Below the pieces are notes generated by a model. That model saw only the letters and a program-made list of their open reading frames with translations. It had not been told where the DNA came from and made no database searches. A program made the position numbers and the translations under genes. A stretch of DNA of 64,000 nt from Faeciplasma sp964650705 (GTDB lineage Bacteria; Bacillota; Clostridia; Oscillospirales; Ruminococcaceae): positions 62,001 to 126,000 of the forward strand of contig CAZYUJ010000001.1 of assembly GCA_964650705.1 (NCBI GenBank). The letters are read 5' to 3'. Below, one piece after another: positions 51,378-60,167 of this stretch (within the stretch, counting starts at the first letter, position 1; the number at the start of each line of letters is the position of its first letter).

Positions 51378-51425
51378 TATATATCATTTCCTTTCAAGGA
51401 TAAATCTCAAACGTATATCAAAGCT

Positions 51426-51498
51426 CGGCGCCGCCCGCCGTTCCTCGTTCGCCGCCTTCGGCGGCGACTCGGCTTCGCCTGCCGACAGCCTCGCCCAT
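51426..51498. repeat. GC-rich hairpin element G
   Basis: Contains GCCGCCTTCGGCGGC and a frame (CCGCCG...TTCCTCG ... ACTCGGCTTCGCCTGCCGACAGC) similar to elements B and F. It lies between murF and ddl. Confidence 0.6.
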
Positions 51499-51501
51499 AG
51501 A

Positions 51502-53106
51502 TCAATAATTATCCGGCAAGTCGTTTTCTAAAAGTATTATCTTCCTTTTGCCGTCGGTTGTCAAGCCGTAAACGCAATTCATCGCATCATTAAGGCTGTC
51601 TGCAACGTATATGCGGCTGACGTCAAACCCTTGAGAAACAAGCCCTTCAAAGATCGCCTTTGTCTGATTCTTGCCGACGAGCGCAACAAAATCACATACT
51701 CTTGCGGCATTTTTTCCGAATTCTCGGTTAAGCTCGTCTTCCATCTCGCCGAGCTCGATCATTCCGGGAGTGACTAAGATCTTGTATCCGTCGGTCATGG
51801 AAAGTGCTTCGAGCGCCGCCTTCGTTCCCGAAGGATTAGAGTTATACGCATCGTCGATAACGGTGTATGCGCCCTTATTTATAAGCTCCAAACGGTGAGG
51901 GACACTTTCAAGCTTTCTCACAGCAGGCTTAAGCTCGTCGAGCGTGATGCCCATTTTGTTTGCAACCGCGATCGCACCGGCGATGTTCAAAACGTTGTGT
52001 CTTCCGATAAGCTTGGTGCGGTATTCACAAACCCTGCCCTCAGGCGAGGTCACCCAAAATTCCGAGCCTTTTTCGGAAATGTGCAAATTGCTCACTTTAT
52101 ATTCTGCATCGCTGTCAATTCCGTATGCTATCCGCTCATATTGCATATCGGTCGCATGATCGCGGATGTTTTCATCGTCCATGTTCAAAAACAGCATACC
52201 GCTTTCGGGCAGAGAATCCGCAAGCTCAAACTTTGTCTTCTTGACGTTCTGAATCGTCTTGAAGCTTTCCAAATGCATCGGGCCGACAGAGGTGATGATT
52301 CCGTGCTTAGGGTGAACGATATCACAGATCTCTTTAATGTCACCACAGTTTTTAGCGCCCATTTCACAAAGGAAAACGTCGTGAGTTGCTCTCAGCGACC
52401 CTCTTATAGTCTTGACAACACCTAAAGTCGTGTTAAAGTTGCCGGGGGTCTTCAACACGTTATACTTAACGCTCAAAAGAGTATCGAGGAAATACTTAAC
52501 GCTCGTTTTGCCGAAGCTTCCCGTAATTCCGATAACAGTCAAGTTCTTGCAATCCGAGATGATGCGCTTGGCGTCGTTGATATAATGTCTGTTGATCGCA
52601 AGCTCCAATGGACGGTTGATGAGGTTCGCAAGAAGGATCATAAACGGTTCGAGCAAAAGCACTAAGGAAAATGCAGTAGGCAGACCGATGAAAAGCTCTT
52701 TTGCATCTATAAGAAGCAGGAAAGGGACAAAATGCAAAACGGCAAGAGTTATAAGGAGTCTTTTGATTCTGGCGGTAAAGACAAGCGGTGTCTTGTGGAC
52801 TTTTTTGTTTGGCTTCATAATAACAGCAGTAGCAATAAAAGCAATGATCATTTCAGATGCAAAGTGCATAGCGCCGCCTGATAGCCATAACAGTACACAC
52901 CACGCTGAAAGAACAGTGTAAGTGATCAGATATTTCTTGGAATTTGTCCATATCCACTTAAGCTGCACCTTCGGCTTGTAAGAGTTGAGCTGGAACATAT
53001 GGATATAATGACGTGCCGATATCCACGCCGCAATAAAATATGTAATGGTAAGAACACCGTAAATTATACTGAAAACAATTACTTCAACCAATTCGTGAAA
53101 ACCCAT
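51502..53106 (-). CDS. murF: MurF-like D-Ala-D-Ala-adding ligase with N-terminal membrane domain
   Basis: Last cytoplasmic step of the UDP-MurNAc-pentapeptide. The product starts at the ATG at 53106 (CCGGAGGATAAA upstream), giving 534 residues; the longer frame enters GC-rich element H. About residues 1-165 form an N-terminal part with four or more hydrophobic segments. The Mur ligase core follows: G-I-T-G-S-F-G-K-T-S (P-loop), T-P-G-N-F-N-T-T-L-G, E-M-G-A, I-G-R-H-N-V-L-N and I-D-D-A-Y-N-S-N-P-S-G. Ordinary MurF is soluble, so membrane anchoring is the striking point. It is near ddl, its substrate provider. No frameshift is seen. Confidence 0.9.
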   Translation of the reverse strand: MGFHELVEVIVFSIIYGVLTITYFIAAWISARHYIHMFQLNSYKPKVQLKWIWTNSKKYLITYTVLSAWCVLLWLSGGAMHFASEMIIAFIATAVIMKPNKKVHKTPLVFTARIKRLLITLAVLHFVPFLLLIDAKELFIGLPTAFSLVLLLEPFMILLANLINRPLELAINRHYINDAKRIISDCKNLTVIGITGSFGKTSVKYFLDTLLSVKYNVLKTPGNFNTTLGVVKTIRGSLRATHDVFLCEMGAKNCGDIKEICDIVHPKHGIITSVGPMHLESFKTIQNVKKTKFELADSLPESGMLFLNMDDENIRDHATDMQYERIAYGIDSDAEYKVSNLHISEKGSEFWVTSPEGRVCEYRTKLIGRHNVLNIAGAIAVANKMGITLDELKPAVRKLESVPHRLELINKGAYTVIDDAYNSNPSGTKAALEALSMTDGYKILVTPGMIELGEMEDELNREFGKNAARVCDFVALVGKNQTKAIFEGLVSQGFDVSRIYVADSLNDAMNCVYGLTTDGKRKIILLENDLPDNY

Positions 53107-53132
53107 TTTATCCTCCGGAAATGTGATTATTA

Positions 53133-53287
53133 TGCCTGCGTCCGCGGCGCCACCGCGCTCGCGCGCGACTCGCGCCGCGTCGGGGGGCGAAGCCCCTCCC
53201 GCGCTTCGCGCGGGACCCCGTTGCGATACTCGCAACGGGGCGTCGGCGCCTTCGGCGCCGACAGGCTTCGCCCTCGCACACGGGCAG
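53133..53287. repeat. GC-rich hairpin element H
   Basis: Contains CCCGCGCTTCGCGCGGG, CCCCGTTGCGATACTCGCAACGGGG and GTCGGCGCCTTCGGCGCCGAC in a row. It fills the gap between the alpha/beta hydrolase gene and the murF start. Confidence 0.72.
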
Positions 53288-54055
53288 CTATGATATTTTA
53301 AGAAAAGATGACACTACCCTTGCCACGAGATCGGGCGCCTCAAGGAAGGAATAGTGCCCCGCACCGTTCACCTTCACAAGTCCTGCGTCGGGAATAAGTC
53401 TTTCCATCATCTCGCCGTCGGAAAGGGGAGTGGCGGTGTCAGCCGTGCCCCAAATGAGCAAGCTTGATGCTTTGATAGAGGGCAAAAGATGCGTCAGATC
53501 CTCGTTTACGACTTTGACAAGCGTTTCACGCATGATGGGTGTTGCGCTGTTATAGTCCGCCGAGCCCCGCTTTTTTCGCATATTCTCAACCGCATCGGGG
53601 AACATCGCTTTCATGGGCCTGAGGCTCATGACCTTCCTGCCGAGCTTATATGCCAAAAGGCTCGCCTTTTGCTTGAGAGTCTTCTTCGGCTTGATCCCTG
53701 CCGCATCAATGAGGATTATCTTCCTGACCTCGAACGGCAATTCTCTTGCGAGCATCTTGATGATAACTCTTCCGCCGAAGCTGTGTCCGACAAGAACAAG
53801 GCTTTTCGGCTTGAATATATCAACAAACTTCAAAACAAAGTCAACATAGTCGTCAACGCTCCAAGCGGATTTCGGCTCGTCACTTTTTCCGAAGCCGGGC
53901 ATATCAAGCGCAAGTGCGGTATATTTCTTGGCGGCTGTGTTCATCAAGCCATCAAACAAGGTGATGTTCGCACCCCAACCGTGCAAAAACAGAACGAGAT
54001 CGCCCTCGCCCCGTTTATCATAATTTATATTCAATCCGTCAATAACACAAGTCAT
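53288..54055 (-). CDS. Alpha/beta hydrolase
   Basis: The 255-residue cytoplasmic protein has the classical alpha/beta hydrolase set: L-F-L-H-G-W-G (oxyanion side), L-D-M-P-G-F-G-K-S-D, G-H-S-F-G-G (nucleophile Ser), W-G-T-A-D-T (catalytic Asp) and G-A-G-H-Y (catalytic His). The substrate is unknown. The start has TCGGAGTTAAAG upstream. It lies between two GC-rich elements and has its own frame without overlap. Confidence 0.88.
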   Translation of the reverse strand: MTCVIDGLNINYDKRGEGDLVLFLHGWGANITLFDGLMNTAAKKYTALALDMPGFGKSDEPKSAWSVDDYVDFVLKFVDIFKPKSLVLVGHSFGGRVIIKMLARELPFEVRKIILIDAAGIKPKKTLKQKASLLAYKLGRKVMSLRPMKAMFPDAVENMRKKRGSADYNSATPIMRETLVKVVNEDLTHLLPSIKASSLLIWGTADTATPLSDGEMMERLIPDAGLVKVNGAGHYSFLEAPDLVARVVSSFLKIS

Positions 54056-54082
54056 CTTTAACTCCGATTCAAAACATTTTGA

Positions 54083-54166
54083 TCCGCTGCGGCGCCGACT
54101 GCGGTCTTCGCCTGCGCGCCTTCGGCGCGCCGCTCAGCTTGCGCTGCCGCCTGCCGCACGCTCACA
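54083..54166. repeat. GC-rich hairpin element I
   Basis: Contains GCGCGCCTTCGGCGCGC and GCGGCAG-type arms (GCTTGCGCTGCCGCC). It lies upstream of the alpha/beta hydrolase gene. Confidence 0.6.
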
Positions 54167-54266
54167 TAGCAATACATTATATATTATATCACCAAACTTT
54201 AAAAATTTCTACATCTTTTTATTAATATCTCTCAAAAATATATGTTATATTTCTGACGAATTCTAC

Positions 54267-54295
54267 TTGCAAAATATCATAAAATATGCTATGCT
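54267..54295 (+). promoter_or_regulatory. Probable sigma-A promoter of decarboxylase operon
   Basis: TTGCAA (54267-54272), 17-bp spacer, TATGCT (54290-54295), 38 bases before the first start codon. A second TATGCT lies five bases earlier. Confidence 0.65.
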
Positions 54296-54332
54296 TTTTT
54301 TGATTGGATTATTTGAAAGGAGGCAATCTCAA

Positions 54333-54665
54333 ATGTCATTATTCACTCACACACTCATGGCAGCCGCTGAACCTGTTACGTCATACGACGGATTGGTTAT
54401 CGCTATGGGCTTGGGAATGGTATTTTTCGGTCTTATCTGCTTGATCGCGATCTGCTATCTTTTGAGCGCAGTCCTCAAGCTTTTGAAGGGCAACGAAACC
54501 GAAAAAGCTGATTCGCCTGCACCGGTTGCATCGACCCCTGCAGCAGCTCCCGAAGCACCCATCGAAAACAGACAGGAACTCATCGCAGCGATCTCCTGCG
54601 TCATCGCAGAAGAGCTTGGAACATCGGTTTCCGCAATCAGAATCAAATCTATCAAGAAAATATAA
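54333..54665 (+). CDS. oadG: Oxaloacetate decarboxylase gamma subunit-like (OadG)
   Basis: Small membrane subunit of a Na+-pumping decarboxylase, 110 residues from the ATG at 54333 (GAAAGGAGGCAATCTCAA upstream). It has one transmembrane helix (about 22-48, G-M-V-F-F-G-L-I-C-L-I), a Pro/Ala linker and a C-terminal helical tail (E-L-I-A-A-I-S-C-V-I-A-E-E-L-G) that docks on the alpha subunit in characterised complexes. First gene of the operon gamma, biotin carrier, beta, alpha. Confidence 0.87.
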   Translation: MSLFTHTLMAAAEPVTSYDGLVIAMGLGMVFFGLICLIAICYLLSAVLKLLKGNETEKADSPAPVASTPAAAPEAPIENRQELIAAISCVIAEELGTSVSAIRIKSIKKI

Positions 54666-54682
54666 AAGGAAGGTAACTTATT

Positions 54683-55054
54683 ATGAAGCACTATCGCGTA
54701 AACGTAAACGGCACAAACTATGAAGTAGCAATCGAAGAGATCTCCGCAGCTGAAGCTCAGGCAGCAGCACAGGCTCCCGCAGCTCCTGCTCCCGCAGCAG
54801 CTCCCGCTCCCGCAGCAGCTCCCACCGCAGCACCCGCAGGTGCAACCACAGTATCCGCTCCTATGCCCGGCACGATTCTTGCTGTCAATGTGACCGCTGG
54901 TCAGACTGTTAACGAAGGCGACGTTTTGTTCATCCTTGAAGCTATGAAGATGGAAAACGAGATCATGGCTCCCAAGTCCGGAAAGATCGTATCCGTCGGC
55001 ACAACCAAGAGCTCAACCGTCAAGACCGGCGACGTTTTGTGTGTTATCGAATAA
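54683..55054 (+). CDS. Biotin carboxyl carrier protein of Na+-pumping decarboxylase
   Basis: The 123-residue protein has a short N-terminal beta part (about 1-25), an Ala/Pro-rich flexible linker (about 28-55) and a biotinyl domain (about 57-123) with the biotinylated lysine in E-A-M-K-M-E-N-E. It carries CO2 from the carboxyltransferase to the membrane pump. The linker length and separate gene match the glutaconyl-/methylmalonyl-CoA decarboxylase type carriers. 17 bases after oadG. Confidence 0.93.
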   Translation: MKHYRVNVNGTNYEVAIEEISAAEAQAAAQAPAAPAPAAAPAPAAAPTAAPAGATTVSAPMPGTILAVNVTAGQTVNEGDVLFILEAMKMENEIMAPKSGKIVSVGTTKSSTVKTGDVLCVIE

Positions 55055-55102
55055 TATTTGAACTATCAGGAACAAAATCGTATTAAAAAATGAGGTTATT
55101 TA

Positions 55103-56347
55103 ATGAACGCAATAATTGATTTCGCAAAAACCACAGGCTTTGCGCTTATCGCTAACGACTGGCGCGTGCTTGTTATGATACTTATTTCCTGCGTGCTCAT
55201 GTATCTTGCGATCGTAAAGAAGTTCGAGCCAATGCTCCTTCTCCCCATCGCATTCGGCATGCTCTTAACAAACCTTCCCGGCGCTGAAATGTATCACGAG
55301 ATACTCTTCTGCGGCGGACATATCCACTGGGATCTTTTCGGCGGCGCTGAGATAACCCAGGAATTCATCGACACCTATTCCGCAACCTATTCCTATGTCA
55401 CTCCCGATCTTTTGGGAACCACCGTACAGGTCGGACTTATCGACATTTTGTACTTGGGCGTTAAGCTCGGCATCTATCCTTGTCTCATCTTTATGGGCGT
55501 AGGTGCAATGACCGACTTCGGCCCCTTGATCGCAAACCCCAAGAGCTTGCTTTTGGGCGCTGCTGCTCAGCTCGGCATTTTCGTTACATATATCGGCGCA
55601 AGATTCATGGGCTTCTTGCCTAATGAAGCAGGCTCCATCGGTATCATCGGCGGTGCCGACGGCCCGACAGCTATCTACACGACCTCGCTCCTGGCTCCCG
55701 AGCTTTTGGGTCCGATCGCTGTTGCCGCATATTCCTATATGGCTCTCGTTCCCGTTATCCAGCCCCCGATCATGAAGCTTCTCACAACAAAGGAAGAACG
55801 CAAGATCGTTATGCGTGAGCTTCGTCCCGTTTCCAAGACCGAGAAGATCGTATTCCCCATCGTTGTAACCATCTTCGTTTCGCTGTTGGTTCCGTCTGCT
55901 GCTCCCTTGGTCGGCTGCTTGATGCTCGGTAACCTCTTCAAGGAATGCGGAGTTGTTGAAAGACTTAACAAGACTGCTCAGAATGAGCTTATGAACATCG
56001 TAACCATCTTCTTGGGCGTATCCGTCGGTGCAACTGCAACTGCATCCACCTTCCTCGCTCCCAAGACCCTCGGAATAATCGCTTTGGGCGTTGTTGCATT
56101 CGGTATGGGTACCGCCGGCGGCGTATTGCTCGCTAAGCTTATGAACCTCTTCATGAAGGAAAAGATCAATCCCTTGATCGGTTCAGCAGGTGTTTCCGCT
56201 GTTCCTATGGCTGCCCGTGTTTCTCAGGTCGTAGGTCAAAAGTACAATCCCGGCAACTTCCTCTTGATGCACGCAATGGGCCCCAACGTCGCAGGTGTAA
56301 TCGGTTCTGCGATCGCTGCAGGCGTACTTATTTCCATGTTAGGTTAA
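55103..56347 (+). CDS. oadB: Na+-translocating decarboxylase beta subunit
   Basis: Polytopic membrane subunit (414 residues, about nine to eleven helices) that decarboxylates carboxybiotin and exports Na+. Visible are the conserved N-E-A-G-S-I-G-I-I-G-G-A-D-G-P-T region with the functional Asp, G-A-R-F-M-G-F-L-P and the late P-M-A-A-R-V-S-Q-V-V-G. It follows the biotin carrier by 48 bases and precedes the alpha subunit by 18 bases. It makes a Na+ gradient as an energy source in a fermenting anaerobe. Confidence 0.95.
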   Translation: MNAIIDFAKTTGFALIANDWRVLVMILISCVLMYLAIVKKFEPMLLLPIAFGMLLTNLPGAEMYHEILFCGGHIHWDLFGGAEITQEFIDTYSATYSYVTPDLLGTTVQVGLIDILYLGVKLGIYPCLIFMGVGAMTDFGPLIANPKSLLLGAAAQLGIFVTYIGARFMGFLPNEAGSIGIIGGADGPTAIYTTSLLAPELLGPIAVAAYSYMALVPVIQPPIMKLLTTKEERKIVMRELRPVSKTEKIVFPIVVTIFVSLLVPSAAPLVGCLMLGNLFKECGVVERLNKTAQNELMNIVTIFLGVSVGATATASTFLAPKTLGIIALGVVAFGMGTAGGVLLAKLMNLFMKEKINPLIGSAGVSAVPMAARVSQVVGQKYNPGNFLLMHAMGPNVAGVIGSAIAAGVLISMLG

Positions 56348-56365
56348 TGTTAGCGGAGGTTTATA

Positions 56366-57793
56366 ATGGCTAAAAATCCTTTAAAAATAACAGATACAAT
56401 CTTGCGTGACGCTCACCAGTCTCAGGCTGCAACAAGAATGAGACTCGAGGATATGCTTCCCGCTTGCGAAATGCTTGACAAGATGGGATATTGGTCACTC
56501 GAATGCTGGGGCGGCGCAACCTTTGACTCTTGCATGAGATTCCTCGACGAAGATCCTTGGGAAAGACTTCGTGCTTTGAAAAAGGCTATGCCCAACACAA
56601 AGCTTCAGATGCTCTTCCGCGGACAGAACATCTTGGGCTATAAGCACTATTCGGACGACGTTGTTGACGCTTTCGTAAAGAAATCCATCGAAAACGGTAT
56701 CGACGTTATCAGAATCTTTGACGCTCTTAACGATACCCGTAACCTCAAGGCTGCGATCACCGCAACCAAGAAATACGGCGGTATCTGCGAAGCTGCGATC
56801 AGCTATACAACTTCTCCCGTTCATAACGAGGAATACTTCGTAAACCTCGCAAAGGAACTTGAGGAAATGGGCGCTGACACCATCTGCATCAAGGACATGG
56901 CAAACCTTTTGCTCCCTTATGATGCATATTCCTTGGTTAAGAAGCTCAAGGAAAACGTAAACATCCCGATCCATATCCATACCCATAACACCACCGGTAC
57001 GGGTGACATGGTCAACTTGAAGGCTGCTGAAGCAGGTGTTGATATCGTTGACACCGCGCTTTCTCCTTTGGCTAACGGTACAGCTCAGCCCGCTACCGAA
57101 GCTATGGTTGCCACCATGGCAGGCACAGACAGAGACACCGGTCTTGACCTCGGCGCATTGAGCGAAGCTGCTGCTCACTTCAGAAATGTTGCAAATCAGC
57201 TCAAGGCTGACGGTATTTTGGATCCCAAGGTGCTCAATGTTGACACCAAGACCCTTATGTATCAGGTTCCCGGCGGTATGCTTTCTAACCTCATCTCCCA
57301 GCTCAAGCAGGCTAATGCTGAAGATAAGTATTACGAAGTTTTGGCTGAAGTTCCTAACGTAAGAAAAGACTTCGGCTATCCTCCTTTGGTAACTCCCACC
57401 AGCCAGATCGTCGGCACTCAGGCAGTGCTTAACGTCCTCTCAGGCGAAAGATATAAGATGGTCACCAAGGAATCCAAGGCTTTGCTCAGAGGTGAATACG
57501 GCCGTCTTCCCGGCGAAGTTAACGAGGAAGTAAGACGCAAGGCTATCGGCGATGCCGAAGTCATCACCTGCAGACCTGCTGATCTTATCGAACCCGAGCT
57601 CGAAAAATACCGTGAAGAGGTTAAGAACATTCCCGGCTTCAACGGCTCTGAGGAAGACGTTTTGAGCTATGCTTTGTTCCCACAGGTTGCTACCAAGTTC
57701 TTCGCAACAAGATTGAAGGCTGAAGAGCCTAAGGCAGAGGTCGACGAAAACGGCGTAAGAATCCTTTACGTTGACGACTGCTCGATCGGTTAA
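56366..57793 (+). CDS. oadA: Oxaloacetate decarboxylase alpha subunit (carboxyltransferase)
   Basis: Transfers the carboxyl group of oxaloacetate to biotin. The 475-residue protein has a TIM barrel with T-D-T-I-L-R-D-A-H-Q-S (metal and substrate site), C-I-K-D-M-A (lysine that is carbamylated), H-I-H-T-H-N-T-T-G (metal His pair) and the conserved carboxylase domain after about residue 300. It ends before any biotin domain; biotin is supplied by the separate 123-residue protein. In the alternative it could be a pyruvate carboxylase B subunit, but the oadB/oadG neighbours favour the decarboxylase. Confidence 0.94.
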   Translation: MAKNPLKITDTILRDAHQSQAATRMRLEDMLPACEMLDKMGYWSLECWGGATFDSCMRFLDEDPWERLRALKKAMPNTKLQMLFRGQNILGYKHYSDDVVDAFVKKSIENGIDVIRIFDALNDTRNLKAAITATKKYGGICEAAISYTTSPVHNEEYFVNLAKELEEMGADTICIKDMANLLLPYDAYSLVKKLKENVNIPIHIHTHNTTGTGDMVNLKAAEAGVDIVDTALSPLANGTAQPATEAMVATMAGTDRDTGLDLGALSEAAAHFRNVANQLKADGILDPKVLNVDTKTLMYQVPGGMLSNLISQLKQANAEDKYYEVLAEVPNVRKDFGYPPLVTPTSQIVGTQAVLNVLSGERYKMVTKESKALLRGEYGRLPGEVNEEVRRKAIGDAEVITCRPADLIEPELEKYREEVKNIPGFNGSEEDVLSYALFPQVATKFFATRLKAEEPKAEVDENGVRILYVDDCSIG

Positions 57794-57800
57794 TAAAAAT

Positions 57801-57833
57801 TATCGGAAGGTGTAAAAGCCTTCCGATTTTTTT
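57801..57833 (+). terminator. Terminator of decarboxylase operon
   Basis: ATCGGAAGG-TGTAAAAG-CCTTCCGAT followed by TTTTTTT. Confidence 0.93.
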
Positions 57834-57850
57834 ATCCCATAAATGCGATG

Positions 57851-58231
57851 CCTTAATAGCTTGGCTTTGCTTCGCAAAGCCAAGCTATTTAGACTTTCCT
57901 GAACCGCAGGCAGCGAAAAACGATGGTGCGTTTACGCACGAGCCGTTACACGGCGAGAAGCGTTTTTCTATAGTTGGCTCTGCTTCGCAAAGCCAAGCTA
58001 TTGAGACTTTTCTGAACCGCAGGCAGCGAAAAACGGTGGTGCGTTTACGCACGAGCCGTTACACGGCGAGAAGCGTTTTTCTATAGATTGGTTTTGCTTC
58101 GCAAAGCCAATCTATTGAGACTTTTCTGAACCGCAGGCAGCGAAAAACGATGGTGCGTTTACGCACGAGCCGTTTCACGGCGAGAAGCGTTTTTCTATAG
58201 TTGGCTTTGCTTCGCAAAGCCAAGCTATTTT
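57851..58231. repeat. Tandem array of three ~113-bp hairpin-rich repeats plus a terminal hairpin
   Basis: Units start at about 57861, 57974 and 58088, with a last partial copy at 58201. Each begins with a hairpin of the type AGCTTGGCTTTGC-TTC-GCAAAGCCAAGCT and continues through GAACCGCAGGCAGCG, a small GGTGCG/CGCACG palindrome and CACGGCGAGAAGCG to TTTTTCTAT. In the third unit both arms change together (AGATTGG with CCAATCT). It fills almost the whole gap between oadA and the Na/Pi gene, which has no open frame. Confidence 0.88.
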
Positions 58232-58346
58232 ACTTCGATTTTACATTCATTTTACCGTTTCCGTCTTTTTTGAAGATCACACCGCTGATATAATCGTATA
58301 CGGTATAATGCCAAAAATACGATAAATGAAAGACAGGTGCGATCTT

Positions 58347-60119
58347 ATGACACCAACCGACTATATCATACAGGTCATAACCCTTTTGGGCGGCCTTGCC
58401 TTGTTCCTTTTCGGTATGGACTATATGGGCAAGTCACTCGAGCGCCAGGCAGGCGGTAAGCTTCAAACCATCCTCGCCAAAATGAGCTCGACACCTTTGA
58501 AGGGATTCTTCTTGGGCATGGCAGTAACTGCTGTTATCCAGTCCTCTTCCGCTACCACCGTAATGGTAGTTGGCTTTGTTAACTCTGGTATCATGACCCT
58601 CACCCAGGCAGTAGGCGTGATCATGGGTTCCAACGTCGGTACGACGGTTACCGCTTGGATCCTTTCTTTGGCTGACCTTCAGGGTGACAGCTTCATAATT
58701 CAAATGTTCAAACCGGACACTTTGGCTCCCTTGCTCGGTCTTATCGGTATCATCCTCTTTATGTTCACAAAGAGCGAGCGCAAGCAGGGCATCGGTTCGA
58801 TCTTCCTCGGCTTCATGGCTTTGATGACAGGAATGAGCATGATGAGCGATTCAATGGCGTTTCTGAAGAACGAACAGTGGTTTGCCGATCTTATGATCTC
58901 CTTCTCCAACCCCATATTGGGCGTTTTGGCAGGCGCTTTAATCACAGCGATCATCCAATCCTCCTCTGCCTCTGTCGGTATCCTACAGAGCTTGTGCACA
59001 ACAGGAACAGTCACCTTCGGCAACGCAATTCCGATCATCATGGGTCAGAATATCGGCACCTGTGTGACCGCACTCATCTCCACCTTCGGTGCTACGAGAA
59101 ACGCCAAGCGTACCGCTATGATGCATCTCTATTTCAACATCATCGGTGTTGTCCTTTTCATGACGGTATTCTACACTGTCAATGCAATAATTCCTTGGGA
59201 GTTTATCAACTCCAGCGCTGATGCAGGCGGAATCGCCATCGTTCATACCACCTTCAACGTCCTCACAACACTTGTTTTGCTCCCTCTTAACAAGCTGCTC
59301 GTGAAGCTTGCGACTGTTACCGTCCGTGATGCTAAGACCGACGAAAAGGTCGAGCTTTTGGACGAGCGCTTGATCGCTACTCCCGCAGTTGCGGTTCAGC
59401 GTGCCCGTGAGATCGCAGTTGAAATGTCCCGGATCTCCGTCGAGTCATTCAACATGGCGGTCGATCTTATCAGAAGCTATGACGCCAAGGCGATGTCAAA
59501 GCTCCGTGAGCTTGAAAACAAGACAGACGAATATGAAGATGCTTTGGGATCATACCTTGTTCGCCTTTCTGCTGAAAATCTCTCACACGAGGACAACCTC
59601 ACCCTTAACACCCTTCTTTATACCATCGGCGACTTTGAAAGAATTGCCGACCATGCTGTCGCAATTGCGGTAGCCGCACAGGAGATCGAAGAGAAGCCCG
59701 TCAAGTTCTCCGAACAGGCGCTTGAAGAGCTTTCTGTGCTCCAAGCTGCCGTTGCTGAAGTTCTCAACAAGACCTATAACGCATATTCGGAAAACGACCT
59801 TGCACTTGCATTGACGGTCGAGCCACAGGAACAGGTCGTTGACGTTTTGGTTCGTGATTGCAAATCCCGACATATCGCACGTTTGAGAGACGGAAAGTGT
59901 ACTGTTGAATATGGCTTTGTTTTGGACGACCTTCTTACGGCATTTGAAAGAATTGCAGATCACTGCTCCTCCATCGCCGTTGAAATGCTCCAGACCGCCA
60001 AGGGCAAGATGGACGCTCACGAATATCTCGAAGCTCTCAAGGCAGGCAAGCTTGATGAAAGCCGTGAGTTCGAGGCGCAGTTCGAAAAGCAGAAAAAGCT
60101 CTTCGTTTTCCCCGAATAA
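58347..60119 (+). CDS. Na/Pi cotransporter family protein with PhoU-like domain
   Basis: The 590-residue protein starts at the ATG at 58347 (CAGGTGCGATCTT upstream); an ATG 21 bases earlier has no ribosome binding site. The N-terminal half has two inverted membrane repeats, each with the transport motif Q-S-S-S-A (about 65-70 and 195-200). The C-terminal 230 residues (about 345-575) are two PhoU-like helical repeats, with E-R-I-A-D-H-A near 435 and E-R-I-A-D-H-C near 545. It probably imports phosphate with Na+. A gradient made by the decarboxylase encoded upstream could drive it (inference). A TATAAT-like -10 lies near 58310. Confidence 0.93.
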   Translation: MTPTDYIIQVITLLGGLALFLFGMDYMGKSLERQAGGKLQTILAKMSSTPLKGFFLGMAVTAVIQSSSATTVMVVGFVNSGIMTLTQAVGVIMGSNVGTTVTAWILSLADLQGDSFIIQMFKPDTLAPLLGLIGIILFMFTKSERKQGIGSIFLGFMALMTGMSMMSDSMAFLKNEQWFADLMISFSNPILGVLAGALITAIIQSSSASVGILQSLCTTGTVTFGNAIPIIMGQNIGTCVTALISTFGATRNAKRTAMMHLYFNIIGVVLFMTVFYTVNAIIPWEFINSSADAGGIAIVHTTFNVLTTLVLLPLNKLLVKLATVTVRDAKTDEKVELLDERLIATPAVAVQRAREIAVEMSRISVESFNMAVDLIRSYDAKAMSKLRELENKTDEYEDALGSYLVRLSAENLSHEDNLTLNTLLYTIGDFERIADHAVAIAVAAQEIEEKPVKFSEQALEELSVLQAAVAEVLNKTYNAYSENDLALALTVEPQEQVVDVLVRDCKSRHIARLRDGKCTVEYGFVLDDLLTAFERIADHCSSIAVEMLQTAKGKMDAHEYLEALKAGKLDESREFEAQFEKQKKLFVFPE

Positions 60120-60131
60120 GATCAGACGCAA

Positions 60132-60162
60132 TAAAAAAGGACGGATACTCTTCCGTCCTTTA
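60132..60162. terminator. Bidirectional terminator between Na/Pi transporter and mgtE
   Basis: AAAGGACGG-ATACTC-TTCCGTCCTTT with A/T runs on both sides, between convergent genes. Confidence 0.88.
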
Positions 60163-60167
60163 ATTTT

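Noticed and set aside
57851..58231. CRISPR array
   Set aside because: Units of about 113 bp repeat along their whole length, with no unique spacers, and no cas genes are in the window.
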